In this document: positions 53,853 to 62,436 of the stretch, piece by piece
Layout of the letters: every line of letters begins with the position of its first letter
How positions within the stretch are numbered: the first letter of the stretch is position 1
Source of the DNA: Candidatus Zhuqueibacterota bacterium
GTDB lineage: Bacteria > Zhuqueibacterota > Zhuqueibacteria > Oceanimicrobiales > Oceanimicrobiaceae
Reading direction: 5' to 3'
Assembly (NCBI GenBank): GCA_029261995.1
Contig: JAJDAF010000039.1
Span: forward strand, 310,001 to 374,000
DNA: 64,000 nt
Made by a program: the position numbers and the translations under genes
The notes under the pieces: generated by a model
The model's database searches: none
Seen by the model: only the letters and a program-made list of their open reading frames with translations
Told to the model about the DNA's origin: nothing

Positions 53853-53873
53853 ATGTGTAATATCGTCACACAT
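53853..53873. promoter_or_regulatory. Inverted repeat upstream of the CHAT-TPR gene
   Basis: ATGTGT (53853-53858), 9-nt spacer, ACACAT (53868-53873), about 90 bp upstream of the CHAT-TPR start. It recalls a CRP/FNR half-site pair (TGTG and CACA) but with one base too many in the spacer. A dimeric regulator site is possible; no regulator is assigned. Confidence 0.3.
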
Positions 53874-54043
53874 TTGAAATTCCCTTCGGCTGAAGCAAGA
53901 CCATAAGTATTAATAAAACAATGTCACTATTTCACTGGCTTAATTTTTGCGGAATTACGGTAAATTCTGCAGCCAGGGCCGTAACTGCCTTGAATGCATA
54001 CTCAACTCGACATCAATGACAACATCTTGGAGGCCAGGAAACG

Positions 54044-54193
54044 ATGACACAAACAATTATCGGCTACGGCTTTGTTACGGTAGTCTTTTCGGTAATGCTC
54101 TTTCCGCTATTTGCCAGCCTTTTTTCAGAAATCAAGAAACGTAAAAAACGCAAGACCAAATCTTCAGCTCAGGCGCGATCGATTACGCTGTAG
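54044..54193 (+). CDS. Small single-helix membrane protein (49 aa)
   Basis: Frame MTQTIIGYGFVTVVFSVMLF then PLFASLFSEIKKRKKRKTKS and a short end. One transmembrane helix is followed by a strongly basic tail. GGAGG and AGGAAACG precede the ATG. It lies in the 493-bp gap between the two minus-strand halves of the envelope cluster and is transcribed the other way. It is probably a real small protein; function unknown. The overlapping 65-codon frame at 53947 has no such features. Confidence 0.55.
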   Translation: MTQTIIGYGFVTVVFSVMLFPLFASLFSEIKKRKKRKTKSSAQARSITL

Positions 54194-54254
54194 ATAGTCG
54201 GTGTGGTGGTGGTCCTGTGCGGGCTAACTTTCTTCGTGGCATTAAGGATGGTAG

Positions 54255-57200
54255 TTAGAACCGGGACGCTTCCAGAGTGGCCAGGTTGTTGACCGCCCGT
54301 CTTGGTACGCCAGTATCACAAGGATGAAACTCGTAATCAGGGTCAGGTACCATTGCGTACTTCAGAATGCCGTCATTGGTGAACAAGCTCAGGCTATTTT
54401 CGCCATACCTGGCAGCGTTCACCGCACTGTTGTTTTTGATGTCGAAAGACGTGATAAACTCACCAGATCTATCAAATACAAATATTTTCTTTGCGATCAA
54501 ATCGCTGACAAGCGCCCACTCACCTGCTGAATCCACACGGTAGGGTGCTATCATTCCTGAGTCTTGTGCAGGTCGCACACCACACGCTGCAACCACATTT
54601 CGTAAGTCAAGATCGATCAGGTAGACACTACCTGCTTTCCAGTCCGCAACGAACAACGTTCGAGCCTTGCTTCCCACTATAGCCAGACTCCCAATCGATT
54701 TAAGTTGCGCATCACTCGTTTTTGCTGTGATTATTCCTGTGGTGGCGTCCACGCGGAAAATGGAATCCGTGGCCGCGTCAGCTACGAAAAGGTCGTTTTG
54801 TTCAGCCACCAAGCCTACCGGATCCGAGATTCTCTGGCGCAGTTGGTCTGCAAACAACGGCGTAGGCGCACCCCCAGACTGAGGAAATGCAAAAATTTCG
54901 CCCTCCGTCCTGCTCGCCAAAAGATAGCCTCCCTCGTAGCCAGCCAGAGCATTGTAACTGTGCCCATCCGAAGCATCGTGCCCAACGATTCGACGTAGCG
55001 TTTTCTGCCTGCGAAGCTCGAATAGGGGTGTTCTCAGGTCGTTGGCAACTATAATCCCGTCCGACTCGGCGACTACTTGAACGCCGGCCAACTCGTGAGC
55101 AGGCTCGGCTCCGGAAATCTCCACGGCAGGCTTGCTCTGGTAAAATACTTCCTGAGCGTTCCGCGTGAAGATGGCATCCGCAATCAATGGGAAGCGCCCG
55201 GTTTGGGACACTATGTACGTGTACGGTTTGCTTGATTTTAACTTTCTGACTATGACTCTCTTGTCAGAGAAAGTAGTATCCACAGACTCAGACGGAATGA
55301 GTAGGCGTCTTTGCGCTGCATCATCGAACCGGAACACAACATCGATGTCTGTCTGCAAGAAGAATTCCCTAGGTCCGAGCATACCCGTCTCCCGGTCCGG
55401 CCGCAAGATGTGCAGCGGGCGGGAATAAACCTGCCATACCTTCAGGAGTTGCTGCTTCTCGGCAATGTTGAATGCCTTGCGCGCGTCGAGCAGCAGGTCT
55501 AGCCGCACATCTGGCCGGCCGACTACGGCAACAGCGCTAGTTGATTCACAGAGAAGTTCCGCGTCCCGCATAGACTCAAGCTGATCCGCAATTCCGTCCA
55601 TGCAAACACCATTATTGGCTTGGCTCCATGCTCTGCAAGTATCTTCATTGGAACCAAACTGAAGCATAAGCAGTAGGGCGGCCCTAGGGTCTACATCACG
55701 GATGCGATTGTACTCTGCCTCCGCGGGATCGTAATCGACGTAGTAGAAATCCTGAAGGATCCTGCCACGATAGTAGCGCGACTCGTTTCGATTTGTTAGC
55801 GTATTGAATTTGTGTCCGGCTAGCCTCGCCAGCGCCGACTCAAACTCCCCGCTTTGAAAAAGGCAGAAGGTCTGGAGCAACACCATCTCGTCGGCATTGA
55901 CTCCGCTGTCTTTCAAAAAGGAATAGAGCAGATAGGAGTATCTGTGCTTCCCAACTGTTCGTAGAAAGTTCGCCAACGCCCGAACTCTGGCTGCGTCGTC
56001 CTCTGAGAGAGGTGAATCAACGCCAAGCCAACCTGCAAGATTGTGTCTATTGCCGACCGTCGCCAGCCAGTGTTCTACGGAATTGAATGTCTGAAAATCG
56101 GGAAGCCTGCCGGGAATTCGGAGCCTAGCGAAGGTATTCGCCAAGTCAAATCGTTGGATCTGAGCGTTCCAACCAAACACATAGCATTCCCGGCGTTCCC
56201 CAGCATAGCTGTCGAAAAGCCCGCTGGGCATGTTGGCAATTGGGGTTGGGGCAGCCGCAAAAATGCTGCGCTGGCCTCGAAAGTAATCGGCCTGAGCTCC
56301 AAGGCTTGCGGCATGCGGCTCTTGCATTTGCCCGATTGGCAGACTAAAGCCCGGAAGTTGGAGGGTGTTGCCATTCACAAACTCTGTATAGGCCACCAAA
56401 TCACGCCAAAACCTGGATTCTGGGAGTTCGTCAGCAACGGTCACCCTGGCTGACGAACCGGAAACCAGGTAATCCAGGAAACGACGATAGACATTCATGA
56501 CCAGTGTCTGCCGTACATCGCCTGCGGGTAATGCCTCCGGCCTGCTGAGTTGGAAATGCTGCCCTTCCGTGGTCGATGCGAGATAGCGGCCAATATCCTG
56601 TTGCATGAGCGCCATATTGTAGTTAAAACGGGCGTGCGCTTGCAGCTCGGGAGCTGAATCTGATCTTGCCGCAAGGTCACGAAAGTAATCCTGCACAGCC
56701 TGCAATCGTTGCTCTTGGTCACTCACTTGCCCTGACGTATGCAAAATGTCTTCTTGCATGCGCAAATAGGACGTGAGATTCATGAAGAAGTCGGTCAGTT
56801 CCCATACTGCACTCGTACTGCCGACTGTCCCGAATATTGCAGACGCGGTATCCAATCGACCAGAAGCTATCCTATGCGTGTAGTATTCTCTGAGTGCCTG
56901 CAGGTAATAGCAGTATCCAGACATGAAGTGGATGTCATCCTGCAAAAAGCTGCCGAGTTCGGCTGCGCTTATAGCTGCTTCCACCTCCTGGAGATTGAGC
57001 AAGGACTGGCGTAGCAGCGCATCATCATCGTCTGTGCCTGGAAGCAGAGCGCGCCGGATTTGGCACCAACTTATCATGAATTTTGCAAAGACCTGATGCT
57101 TGGGTAGCCTGATGTTGTCGCCTTCCTCCCTGTGTTTGCGATAGGCTAAGTCAAAACTCCCCTGTGCCTTGTGGAATCCAGAACTGGCGGCCTCGTTCTG

Positions 57201-57485
57201 TCCTGCATCCGCGGATACCAGTCCGGAGACGTAATGCAGGTAAGCTGTGTAGTAGTGCCTCTTGAATCGTTCAATTGCGTTTAGATCGACTTCCGCCAGC
57301 CTCTCAAAATCCTCGATAGTTCTGCGCAAGGCAATATGATCTATGCTGACGGACTGGAGTCGGTCACCGATAAACTCAAGAGCACGTTCTTCAAGCTCGT
57401 GGGACGAATTCTGGGCAACGCCAGCGCCGGCCATTGCCATGAGTGCCGCCAATATGACACCAAATATTCTAGGTAAACGCGTCAT
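54255..57485 (-). CDS. Exported helical-repeat/beta-propeller protein
   Basis: 1076 aa. Signal peptide IFGVILAALMAMAGAGVAQ. Residues about 25-650 are helical, with TPR-like pairs (HYTAYLHYVSGLVSADAGQN, YYRGRILQDFYYVDYDPAEA). Residues about 780-1076 form blades of an NHL/YVTN-type beta-propeller (GIIVANDLRTPLFELRR, YLLASRTEGEIFAFP, DPVGLVAEQNDLFVADAATD, LFVADWKAGSVYLIDLDLRN). It has no sorting tail or lipobox. It may be a periplasmic scaffold or sensor. Its ATG overlaps the lipoprotein gene stop by 4 bp, so it is translated with the ExbB/ExbD operon. Confidence 0.75.
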   Translation of the reverse strand: MTRLPRIFGVILAALMAMAGAGVAQNSSHELEERALEFIGDRLQSVSIDHIALRRTIEDFERLAEVDLNAIERFKRHYYTAYLHYVSGLVSADAGQNEAASSGFHKAQGSFDLAYRKHREEGDNIRLPKHQVFAKFMISWCQIRRALLPGTDDDDALLRQSLLNLQEVEAAISAAELGSFLQDDIHFMSGYCYYLQALREYYTHRIASGRLDTASAIFGTVGSTSAVWELTDFFMNLTSYLRMQEDILHTSGQVSDQEQRLQAVQDYFRDLAARSDSAPELQAHARFNYNMALMQQDIGRYLASTTEGQHFQLSRPEALPAGDVRQTLVMNVYRRFLDYLVSGSSARVTVADELPESRFWRDLVAYTEFVNGNTLQLPGFSLPIGQMQEPHAASLGAQADYFRGQRSIFAAAPTPIANMPSGLFDSYAGERRECYVFGWNAQIQRFDLANTFARLRIPGRLPDFQTFNSVEHWLATVGNRHNLAGWLGVDSPLSEDDAARVRALANFLRTVGKHRYSYLLYSFLKDSGVNADEMVLLQTFCLFQSGEFESALARLAGHKFNTLTNRNESRYYRGRILQDFYYVDYDPAEAEYNRIRDVDPRAALLLMLQFGSNEDTCRAWSQANNGVCMDGIADQLESMRDAELLCESTSAVAVVGRPDVRLDLLLDARKAFNIAEKQQLLKVWQVYSRPLHILRPDRETGMLGPREFFLQTDIDVVFRFDDAAQRRLLIPSESVDTTFSDKRVIVRKLKSSKPYTYIVSQTGRFPLIADAIFTRNAQEVFYQSKPAVEISGAEPAHELAGVQVVAESDGIIVANDLRTPLFELRRQKTLRRIVGHDASDGHSYNALAGYEGGYLLASRTEGEIFAFPQSGGAPTPLFADQLRQRISDPVGLVAEQNDLFVADAATDSIFRVDATTGIITAKTSDAQLKSIGSLAIVGSKARTLFVADWKAGSVYLIDLDLRNVVAACGVRPAQDSGMIAPYRVDSAGEWALVSDLIAKKIFVFDRSGEFITSFDIKNNSAVNAARYGENSLSLFTNDGILKYAMVPDPDYEFHPCDTGVPRRAVNNLATLEASRF

Positions 57486-58162
57486 AAGTTGGCCCTTGTC
57501 AGGCGTGCTGAGCCCGTGAACTGTGAAATGAATCTACGCCGAATCTTGTGATATGCGCGCACATCGTCCTTGGCCGGCATTCTGTCGATAACCATATTTA
57601 TCCTGGCAGTTGGAAAGTCAAGCGGAACAAGGTAACGTGCTTCGTTCTTCGTCAACGGTATGGTATAGCAAGTCCGTCTCGGATTCGGGGCCTTATCTCG
57701 TGACATGCGGTGATACTTAATCTCGATGTCACCGGTCGGCAGAATCATCACCCGGAAGCCGACGTTTCTTACGAAATCTGTGAACTGAAGATCTTTCTCC
57801 CAAGCCTTCTCAAGGCTACTAAGATAGCCCTCGATTATCGGGTTTCCAGGCAAATAGGCGACATCTACCTCACTAATTTTCTTAAGTGAATCATAGTGGA
57901 CATCGATCTTTAGTTGGCTGGTTGCACCGCCTGGAGGCAGAAGAGATCTAACTTTGTTGTGTGACAATCGCAGAATGTGGTTGTTTGTGTAGCCAAACAT
58001 CATCAGTTTCGCTTCCTGCTTGATAACCAACTCATCCGTGCCAAGATTACGGCACTCATTCAAAGCCGGGGCTTCTACAGGGTCCAACTCCCAATTCGTC
58101 TGGCAACCACTTGCGGCAAACAAGATCGCGGTGACACCCACAAAACTACTGATTCGAAGCAT
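57482..58162 (-). CDS. Putative lipoprotein of the ExbB/ExbD cluster
   Basis: 226 aa from the ATG at 58162: MLRISSFVGVTAILFAASGC is a lipoprotein signal with the acylated Cys at residue 20. A TTG at 58189 overlapping the upstream ExbD stop (TTGA) would add nine residues and is the alternative. The mature part is mixed alpha/beta without a recognised family (SLLPPGGATSQLKIDVHYDS, FVRNVGFRVMILPTGDIEIK, DVRAYHKIRRRFISQFTG). It could link the inner-membrane motor to the outer membrane, as Pal or T9SS lipoproteins do, but it has no OmpA-type peptidoglycan-binding motif that I can see. Confidence 0.7.
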   Translation of the reverse strand: MLRISSFVGVTAILFAASGCQTNWELDPVEAPALNECRNLGTDELVIKQEAKLMMFGYTNNHILRLSHNKVRSLLPPGGATSQLKIDVHYDSLKKISEVDVAYLPGNPIIEGYLSSLEKAWEKDLQFTDFVRNVGFRVMILPTGDIEIKYHRMSRDKAPNPRRTCYTIPLTKNEARYLVPLDFPTARINMVIDRMPAKDDVRAYHKIRRRFISQFTGSARLTRANL

Positions 58163-58185
58163 CACGAGACATCTACCTTTCAGAT

Positions 58186-58758
58186 TCAATCTCTTGGGTA
58201 CTCAAGTCCATAAGTATCTGGATTATCGAAGCTAAGAACTCCTGCCAAGTCTGCGACCGACCCGCTCGCCAAGTGAACTTTGACACCCCTAAACTGCTGG
58301 CATCTATCCACCACAGCCAGAACATCTCCATAGGACGCCAAATCCGGGCAACGAATGATCACCGTCTGTTGCTTACTGAGTTTAAGTTCCGCTGGAGTGT
58401 CGAGGATGCGGTGGTTGCGAAGAACTGCTGCCAGGCCTGCAAAATTTCCGTTGTCAGAGAGTGTTCGCAAACTGCCGAGAAGGTCATCTTCCTGCTGGCC
58501 GAGCGTTTTATCAAACACTAGGTACCGCGTGCGGTTGCCCAGTTCTGGAACCCGTTGCAGTTGAACGATGACATCGACCTTGTCTTCGGTTGATCTCGGC
58601 ACTGGTACGTCAAACGAGGCCTCAATTGGTTCATCCCGGGTCATCGCTGGAATGATATTGAGCGTCACCATAAAAAAGATCAATAGCAGAAAAATGACAT
58701 CGATGAGGGAAATCAGCTCAAGTTTGCGCTGCCCGCTTCTTCTGCGTTTTCGTGCCAT
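58186..58758 (-). CDS. ExbD/TolR-like protein (second copy)
   Basis: 190 aa. Short basic N-terminus (MARKRRRSGQRK), one membrane helix with the proton-channel Asp: LISLIDVIFLLLIFFMVTL, then a periplasmic domain of about 145 residues (VDVIVQLQRVPE, KQQTVIIRCPDLASYGDVLA, VVDRCQQFRGVKVHLA) with the TolR-like fold pattern. It should pair with a MotA/ExbB-type channel. The gene follows the first ExbD by 12 bp and is coupled to the lipoprotein gene. Confidence 0.87.
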   Translation of the reverse strand: MARKRRRSGQRKLELISLIDVIFLLLIFFMVTLNIIPAMTRDEPIEASFDVPVPRSTEDKVDVIVQLQRVPELGNRTRYLVFDKTLGQQEDDLLGSLRTLSDNGNFAGLAAVLRNHRILDTPAELKLSKQQTVIIRCPDLASYGDVLAVVDRCQQFRGVKVHLASGSVADLAGVLSFDNPDTYGLEYPRD

Positions 58759-58770
58759 GCTTTCACCTGC

Positions 58771-59511
58771 TTATTGCTTGCGACTCAAAACTCTGAAATT
58801 CAGATATCTGGCCGGGATGTCGGCTTCCTGGAAAAAGGTCAGCATTTCAAAGATAAATTTGAAATAAACGGAATCCGCCAATCGCAGGTGAACATCCCTG
58901 TCTTCGTTGGCGTCGGCGAGTCTAGCTCTCAGCACATTAATAACCCTTCGGTACTCGGCATCGTCAATCGTACCATCGCTCTCACCTGGCAGATGATAGG
59001 GTAAGAACAGAGTCGCGGACGCGATCTTATCCCTCAACTCGCCAAGTGGCCAACTTTGACTTTGGGCTTCGTCGAGTTGGCTATTGATCCATGCCGCTCG
59101 ATTGACTGAGGCCGTTTCCACATCGCCGCAACCATCACAAACGAAGACGGCATAGTCTCCGATATCTGTTTCCTCAGCAAAAGAGCGCCTGCCTTCTAGA
59201 AAATCGTCAATGCCATTCTGATCGAGACGACCCAGGACAGAGTTGACGAGGGCAAAATCATAGCCAATCATCTCCGAGACCTGACGTACCTGGACAAGGT
59301 AAAACGTCGAGTCCATCATGTCGGGCGCGTTAGGGACTTCAGCCAGCCAATCCAGTGGCGCCTTCCTTTTCGGTGCGTTGTGCTCGCTAACATCGACAAA
59401 ACTTGCCGTCGCCAGGCTGACAAAGAAGAAAATCAGAAGCAGGAAAACGACGTCAATGAGCGGCGTTTTGTCCGGCTCACGCCGGTCTCGGATTTTGCGC
59501 GTCGATCTCAT
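58771..59511 (-). CDS. ExbD/TolR-like protein (first copy)
   Basis: 246 aa. Basic N-terminus (MRSTRKIRDRREPDK), one helix KTPLIDVVFLLLIFFFVSLA carrying the conserved Asp, and a longer periplasmic part than the usual ExbD, containing DYAVFVCDGCGDVETASVNR and a final YFKFIFEMLTFFQEADIPAR with the ExbD-like end. It overlaps the upstream ExbB-like gene by 4 bp. Together with its neighbour it gives two different TolR-type subunits for two TolQ-type channels. Confidence 0.87.
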   Translation of the reverse strand: MRSTRKIRDRREPDKTPLIDVVFLLLIFFFVSLATASFVDVSEHNAPKRKAPLDWLAEVPNAPDMMDSTFYLVQVRQVSEMIGYDFALVNSVLGRLDQNGIDDFLEGRRSFAEETDIGDYAVFVCDGCGDVETASVNRAAWINSQLDEAQSQSWPLGELRDKIASATLFLPYHLPGESDGTIDDAEYRRVINVLRARLADANEDRDVHLRLADSVYFKFIFEMLTFFQEADIPARYLNFRVLSRKQ

Positions 59512-60869
59512 ATCCCAAGTCCTGTTTTCTCAAATGTTTCTCTCTGGCTGACCATCTCGTTCTCCACCTTGCGCACGAACTCATCTGCGACGCCGTGCCA
59601 GGCGTCACGAATGGTGTTGATGCGCCAGCTCAACAAATAGTAAACAAGCAGAAACGGTAATCCCACTATCAGGCCGCCAATGGTCGTGTGCAACGCTTCG
59701 TGGATACCGCCCGACAGATTCTCAATCATGCTGCCATTTGAAGTCAGACCGATCTCACCAAAGGCGCCGGCAATTCCCATAACAGTTCCGAGCAGGCCAA
59801 ACATCGGGGCGATGACGCCAAAGTTCCAGAAGTATTCTATCGAGAAGAAAAAATTCCAGACACGCCCGCCCCGGAGTGTCTGGCCAAGTTGCAGTGCCTT
59901 CTGTCCCAAGAGACCAGGCTCATCTTCTTCAAATTTTTGAAAGCCACGCGGGAATGTAAGATTCGAAAGATTGGTGTAGTGCGTCTGGATACGATCATAC
60001 AGTGCTCGCTGAATTCGTTCAACTTTGGTGAAGTGGAGAGCCCGGCCATTCGGTCTTGGCGGGACCAAATATTCAATCGTGCCGGAAGGGAAGATGACTT
60101 CACGCTTCCAACGATTGATACCGTTCGCCAGAATTCCCAGAGTGGGCGACATGTTGCCTGCGCGCCGCGCCGCTTCGATCTTGTCAATAGCTTCCGACAA
60201 GCTCATTTCTCGGTACTCGCGCCAGGTACTACGAATGACAGCGGGCCTGACTCTCTTGCGTTTGAATAGCTTCCAGCCAAAGGTGAACATGAGAAAACCA
60301 CCAGCGCAGGTAATGACCAACAGGCAGACAAATACAAACATCGACTCATGAAAGATCATTTTTGTGGCATCCCCAAATTCCCAAACTTGGTCCAGAACAG
60401 GTGTAACCCATCCGAAATAATTCACGCTGACACGTCGTTCGTGGAACCTTATAGTATACTGCCCATAGCCATGGTCGCCGCCGAGCGTCCGGTTAACATC
60501 ATCAGTGATATCTTCCACAAAGGGACTCTGGATTTGGACTCGACAGGCGTAGGACTTGCCAAAGTCTACGCCGGGAAATGTGTAGAACCGCTCATGGGTG
60601 AGCACGCGCTTATCGCCAACAGAGACGATGAATTCCAGTGCCCCGGTGTAGTCTGCGAACTGATCCGGTTGACACTCGGCGTAGGTATCCCAACTCAAGG
60701 TGACTGTATCATGCTGGGCCACGGCATCGGTGAATGCGACTAGCACTCGCGGTCTATTGTCGTCAGCCTGGCCGTGCAACGGCATCGTCGTGGCCAGAAA
60801 AACCACACTCGCGGTGGCCAGAAAGACCTTACCTAACCACCTTCGCGCGTCAAGCAGTGCAAAGTTCAT
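59508..60869 (-). CDS. ExbB/TolQ/MotA-like channel with exported N-terminal domain (B)
   Basis: 453 aa from the ATG at 60869. A signal-like segment (VFLATASVVFLATTMPLHGQ) leads to a periplasmic domain of about 120 residues with a fibronectin-like strand pattern (DTVTLSWDTYAECQPDQF, then RFYTFPGVDFGKSYACRVQI). After a helix (SMFVFVCLLVITCAGGFLMF) comes a cytoplasmic stretch and the MotA/TolQ/ExbB pair: APMFGLLGTVMGIAGAFGEI and GIHEALHTTIGGLIVGLPFL. The Thr residues lining the ExbB channel are kept. It begins 7 bp after the other ExbB-like gene. The open frame to 61016 lies inside that gene. Confidence 0.87.
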   Translation of the reverse strand: MNFALLDARRWLGKVFLATASVVFLATTMPLHGQADDNRPRVLVAFTDAVAQHDTVTLSWDTYAECQPDQFADYTGALEFIVSVGDKRVLTHERFYTFPGVDFGKSYACRVQIQSPFVEDITDDVNRTLGGDHGYGQYTIRFHERRVSVNYFGWVTPVLDQVWEFGDATKMIFHESMFVFVCLLVITCAGGFLMFTFGWKLFKRKRVRPAVIRSTWREYREMSLSEAIDKIEAARRAGNMSPTLGILANGINRWKREVIFPSGTIEYLVPPRPNGRALHFTKVERIQRALYDRIQTHYTNLSNLTFPRGFQKFEEDEPGLLGQKALQLGQTLRGGRVWNFFFSIEYFWNFGVIAPMFGLLGTVMGIAGAFGEIGLTSNGSMIENLSGGIHEALHTTIGGLIVGLPFLLVYYLLSWRINTIRDAWHGVADEFVRKVENEMVSQRETFEKTGLGI

Positions 60870-60876
60870 TTGCGTC

Positions 60877-62373
60877 TCACGCCTTGTTCGTGATATTGAT
60901 GAAATATCGCTCAAGAGAATCTGCCCTGGTATCCATTCTTGACTTGAAGAAATAGTAGATTGCAACCGAGGCAAGGCCAAGAATGATGCCGTCGATGGTT
61001 GTCGAAAGTGCGACATTGATATGGCCGGCGAGCTCTGTCATGAGCTCCTGCGGTGGCTTGTCTTTGATTTCGCCAAACGCACTGGAAATGCCAACGACCG
61101 TGCCAAGAAGGCCCACCATCGGGAAAATTCCTGCGAAGGCCCACAGAGAGTCAATCATGCTGCCACTCTCGTCTATTTTGATCACGGAGGTCCGGTCTAT
61201 AGCACGATCGATCTCCTGCGACGCCCACCAATTATTTTGATTGATCAGGTGATTCTGCAAGCCTGACTCATAGACTTCGAACAGGGTATAGCCTTCATCA
61301 CCGTTGCTTTTGTTGGCTGCGTGGCAGATATCCCTGGCCTTCTTAATGTTTGGCTCCCCGAAGTAGTACCACATTTTCTTTGAAATGGCTTTCTCCTGCT
61401 CAGGCGAAAGCGCGAACCATTTTTGCTTGTCTTCCAGGATGCTGTCAATCTCCTGAATATCCGTCAGGAATTCAGTCACTTTTGCCTTGCCCTCGCCCGG
61501 CGAAGCTGCAGCTAAAACGTCAGCCGCCTCAGGAAGCGAATCGGACACGCCATTAGACAGCAATTCGCGCAATTCATCTTCATTGTTGCACGCAGAGACA
61601 TCTTCCGCAAAGCGCCGGATCTCGGGCCGTCCTACGCCTAGTTTTTCTTTGCTCAGGAACGGACCCTCAAGGCTTGACAATGCCATTGCCCTCATCCACA
61701 TTTTTTGCACCTGAACTGCGTCGGTGCTTTTGAAATTTCGCTCAAGAGTCTTCTCATCGACGACAGGGGCAGGCGAGCCCTTGCCATTTGGTGGAGCGAC
61801 GGCACCCCAAATTTTTAAACCGTTCCAGATGACAAAGATCAGCCACAATATGGTCAGGGCGACAAATGCGATCTTGAATGGCAAGTTCAGGTTCCACCAC
61901 ATGATGTCGATGATCCCACTTGGCGGAGATGTGATCTGAACCCTCAAGTCGGTCCTGGTATTCTCGAAGCTTGCACGAAAGCGTTCTTTCCTTTCATCAC
62001 TTTCATTCTTGAGGTTGCATGCCTCAAGATTCAGGCTCAGCAGAGGCCTAGTGTTACCTCCAGCAATGCTAACCGTGTACCGAATCGTACCATCGCTAAA
62101 ACCATGAGGCCTCCAGGTCGAGATAATCTCTTCGACAGCATTTGCAAAAGCCTGCTCACCTGTTCGCGGTCGCTGAAGGTCGATTTTGGCGCCGTCGTCG
62201 CTGAGATATTCCTGCATGATGACGACTTTTCCGGGTGACTGGAAGTCGCTGGCATTCAGTCTGCGTTCTTCCTGTGCGCTCAGATTTGACGCTGTACACA
62301 GAACAACAGCGGCCCATAAGATCATAGACTTGGCCAAATACCTGACGCCCGATGTTAATTTTTGCACTGACAT
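60877..62373 (-). CDS. ExbB/TolQ/MotA-like channel with exported N-terminal domain (A)
   Basis: 498 aa from the ATG at 62373, which has AAGGAGGG about 9 nt upstream. Signal peptide MILWAAVVLCTASNLSAQ, a periplasmic domain of about 130 residues without recognised family (FSDGTIRYTVSIAGGNTRPL), a helix (FKIAFVALTILWLIFVIWNG), a large cytoplasmic helical insert of about 200 residues, and the channel helices PMVGLLGTVVGISSAFGEI and HINVALSTTIDGIILGLASV. The cytoplasmic insert is much longer than in TolQ. It follows the PorV-like gene by 63 bp. Confidence 0.87.
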   Translation of the reverse strand: MSVQKLTSGVRYLAKSMILWAAVVLCTASNLSAQEERRLNASDFQSPGKVVIMQEYLSDDGAKIDLQRPRTGEQAFANAVEEIISTWRPHGFSDGTIRYTVSIAGGNTRPLLSLNLEACNLKNESDERKERFRASFENTRTDLRVQITSPPSGIIDIMWWNLNLPFKIAFVALTILWLIFVIWNGLKIWGAVAPPNGKGSPAPVVDEKTLERNFKSTDAVQVQKMWMRAMALSSLEGPFLSKEKLGVGRPEIRRFAEDVSACNNEDELRELLSNGVSDSLPEAADVLAAASPGEGKAKVTEFLTDIQEIDSILEDKQKWFALSPEQEKAISKKMWYYFGEPNIKKARDICHAANKSNGDEGYTLFEVYESGLQNHLINQNNWWASQEIDRAIDRTSVIKIDESGSMIDSLWAFAGIFPMVGLLGTVVGISSAFGEIKDKPPQELMTELAGHINVALSTTIDGIILGLASVAIYYFFKSRMDTRADSLERYFINITNKA

Positions 62374-62436
62374 TGAGGGGAACCCTCCTTTCTTACCTGA
62401 CAAGATTGCCTACAACTCCAACTTTTCTATCTGCTC

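Noticed and set aside
53853-53873. Canonical CRP site
   Set aside because: Half-sites are one base too far apart and no CRP gene is in the window; kept only as an unassigned inverted repeat.
58186-62373. Zorya defence system (ZorA/ZorB)
   Set aside because: There is no OmpA-type peptidoglycan-binding domain on the ExbD-like proteins and no ZorC, ZorD or ZorE-like helicase or nuclease; exported partners dominate instead.
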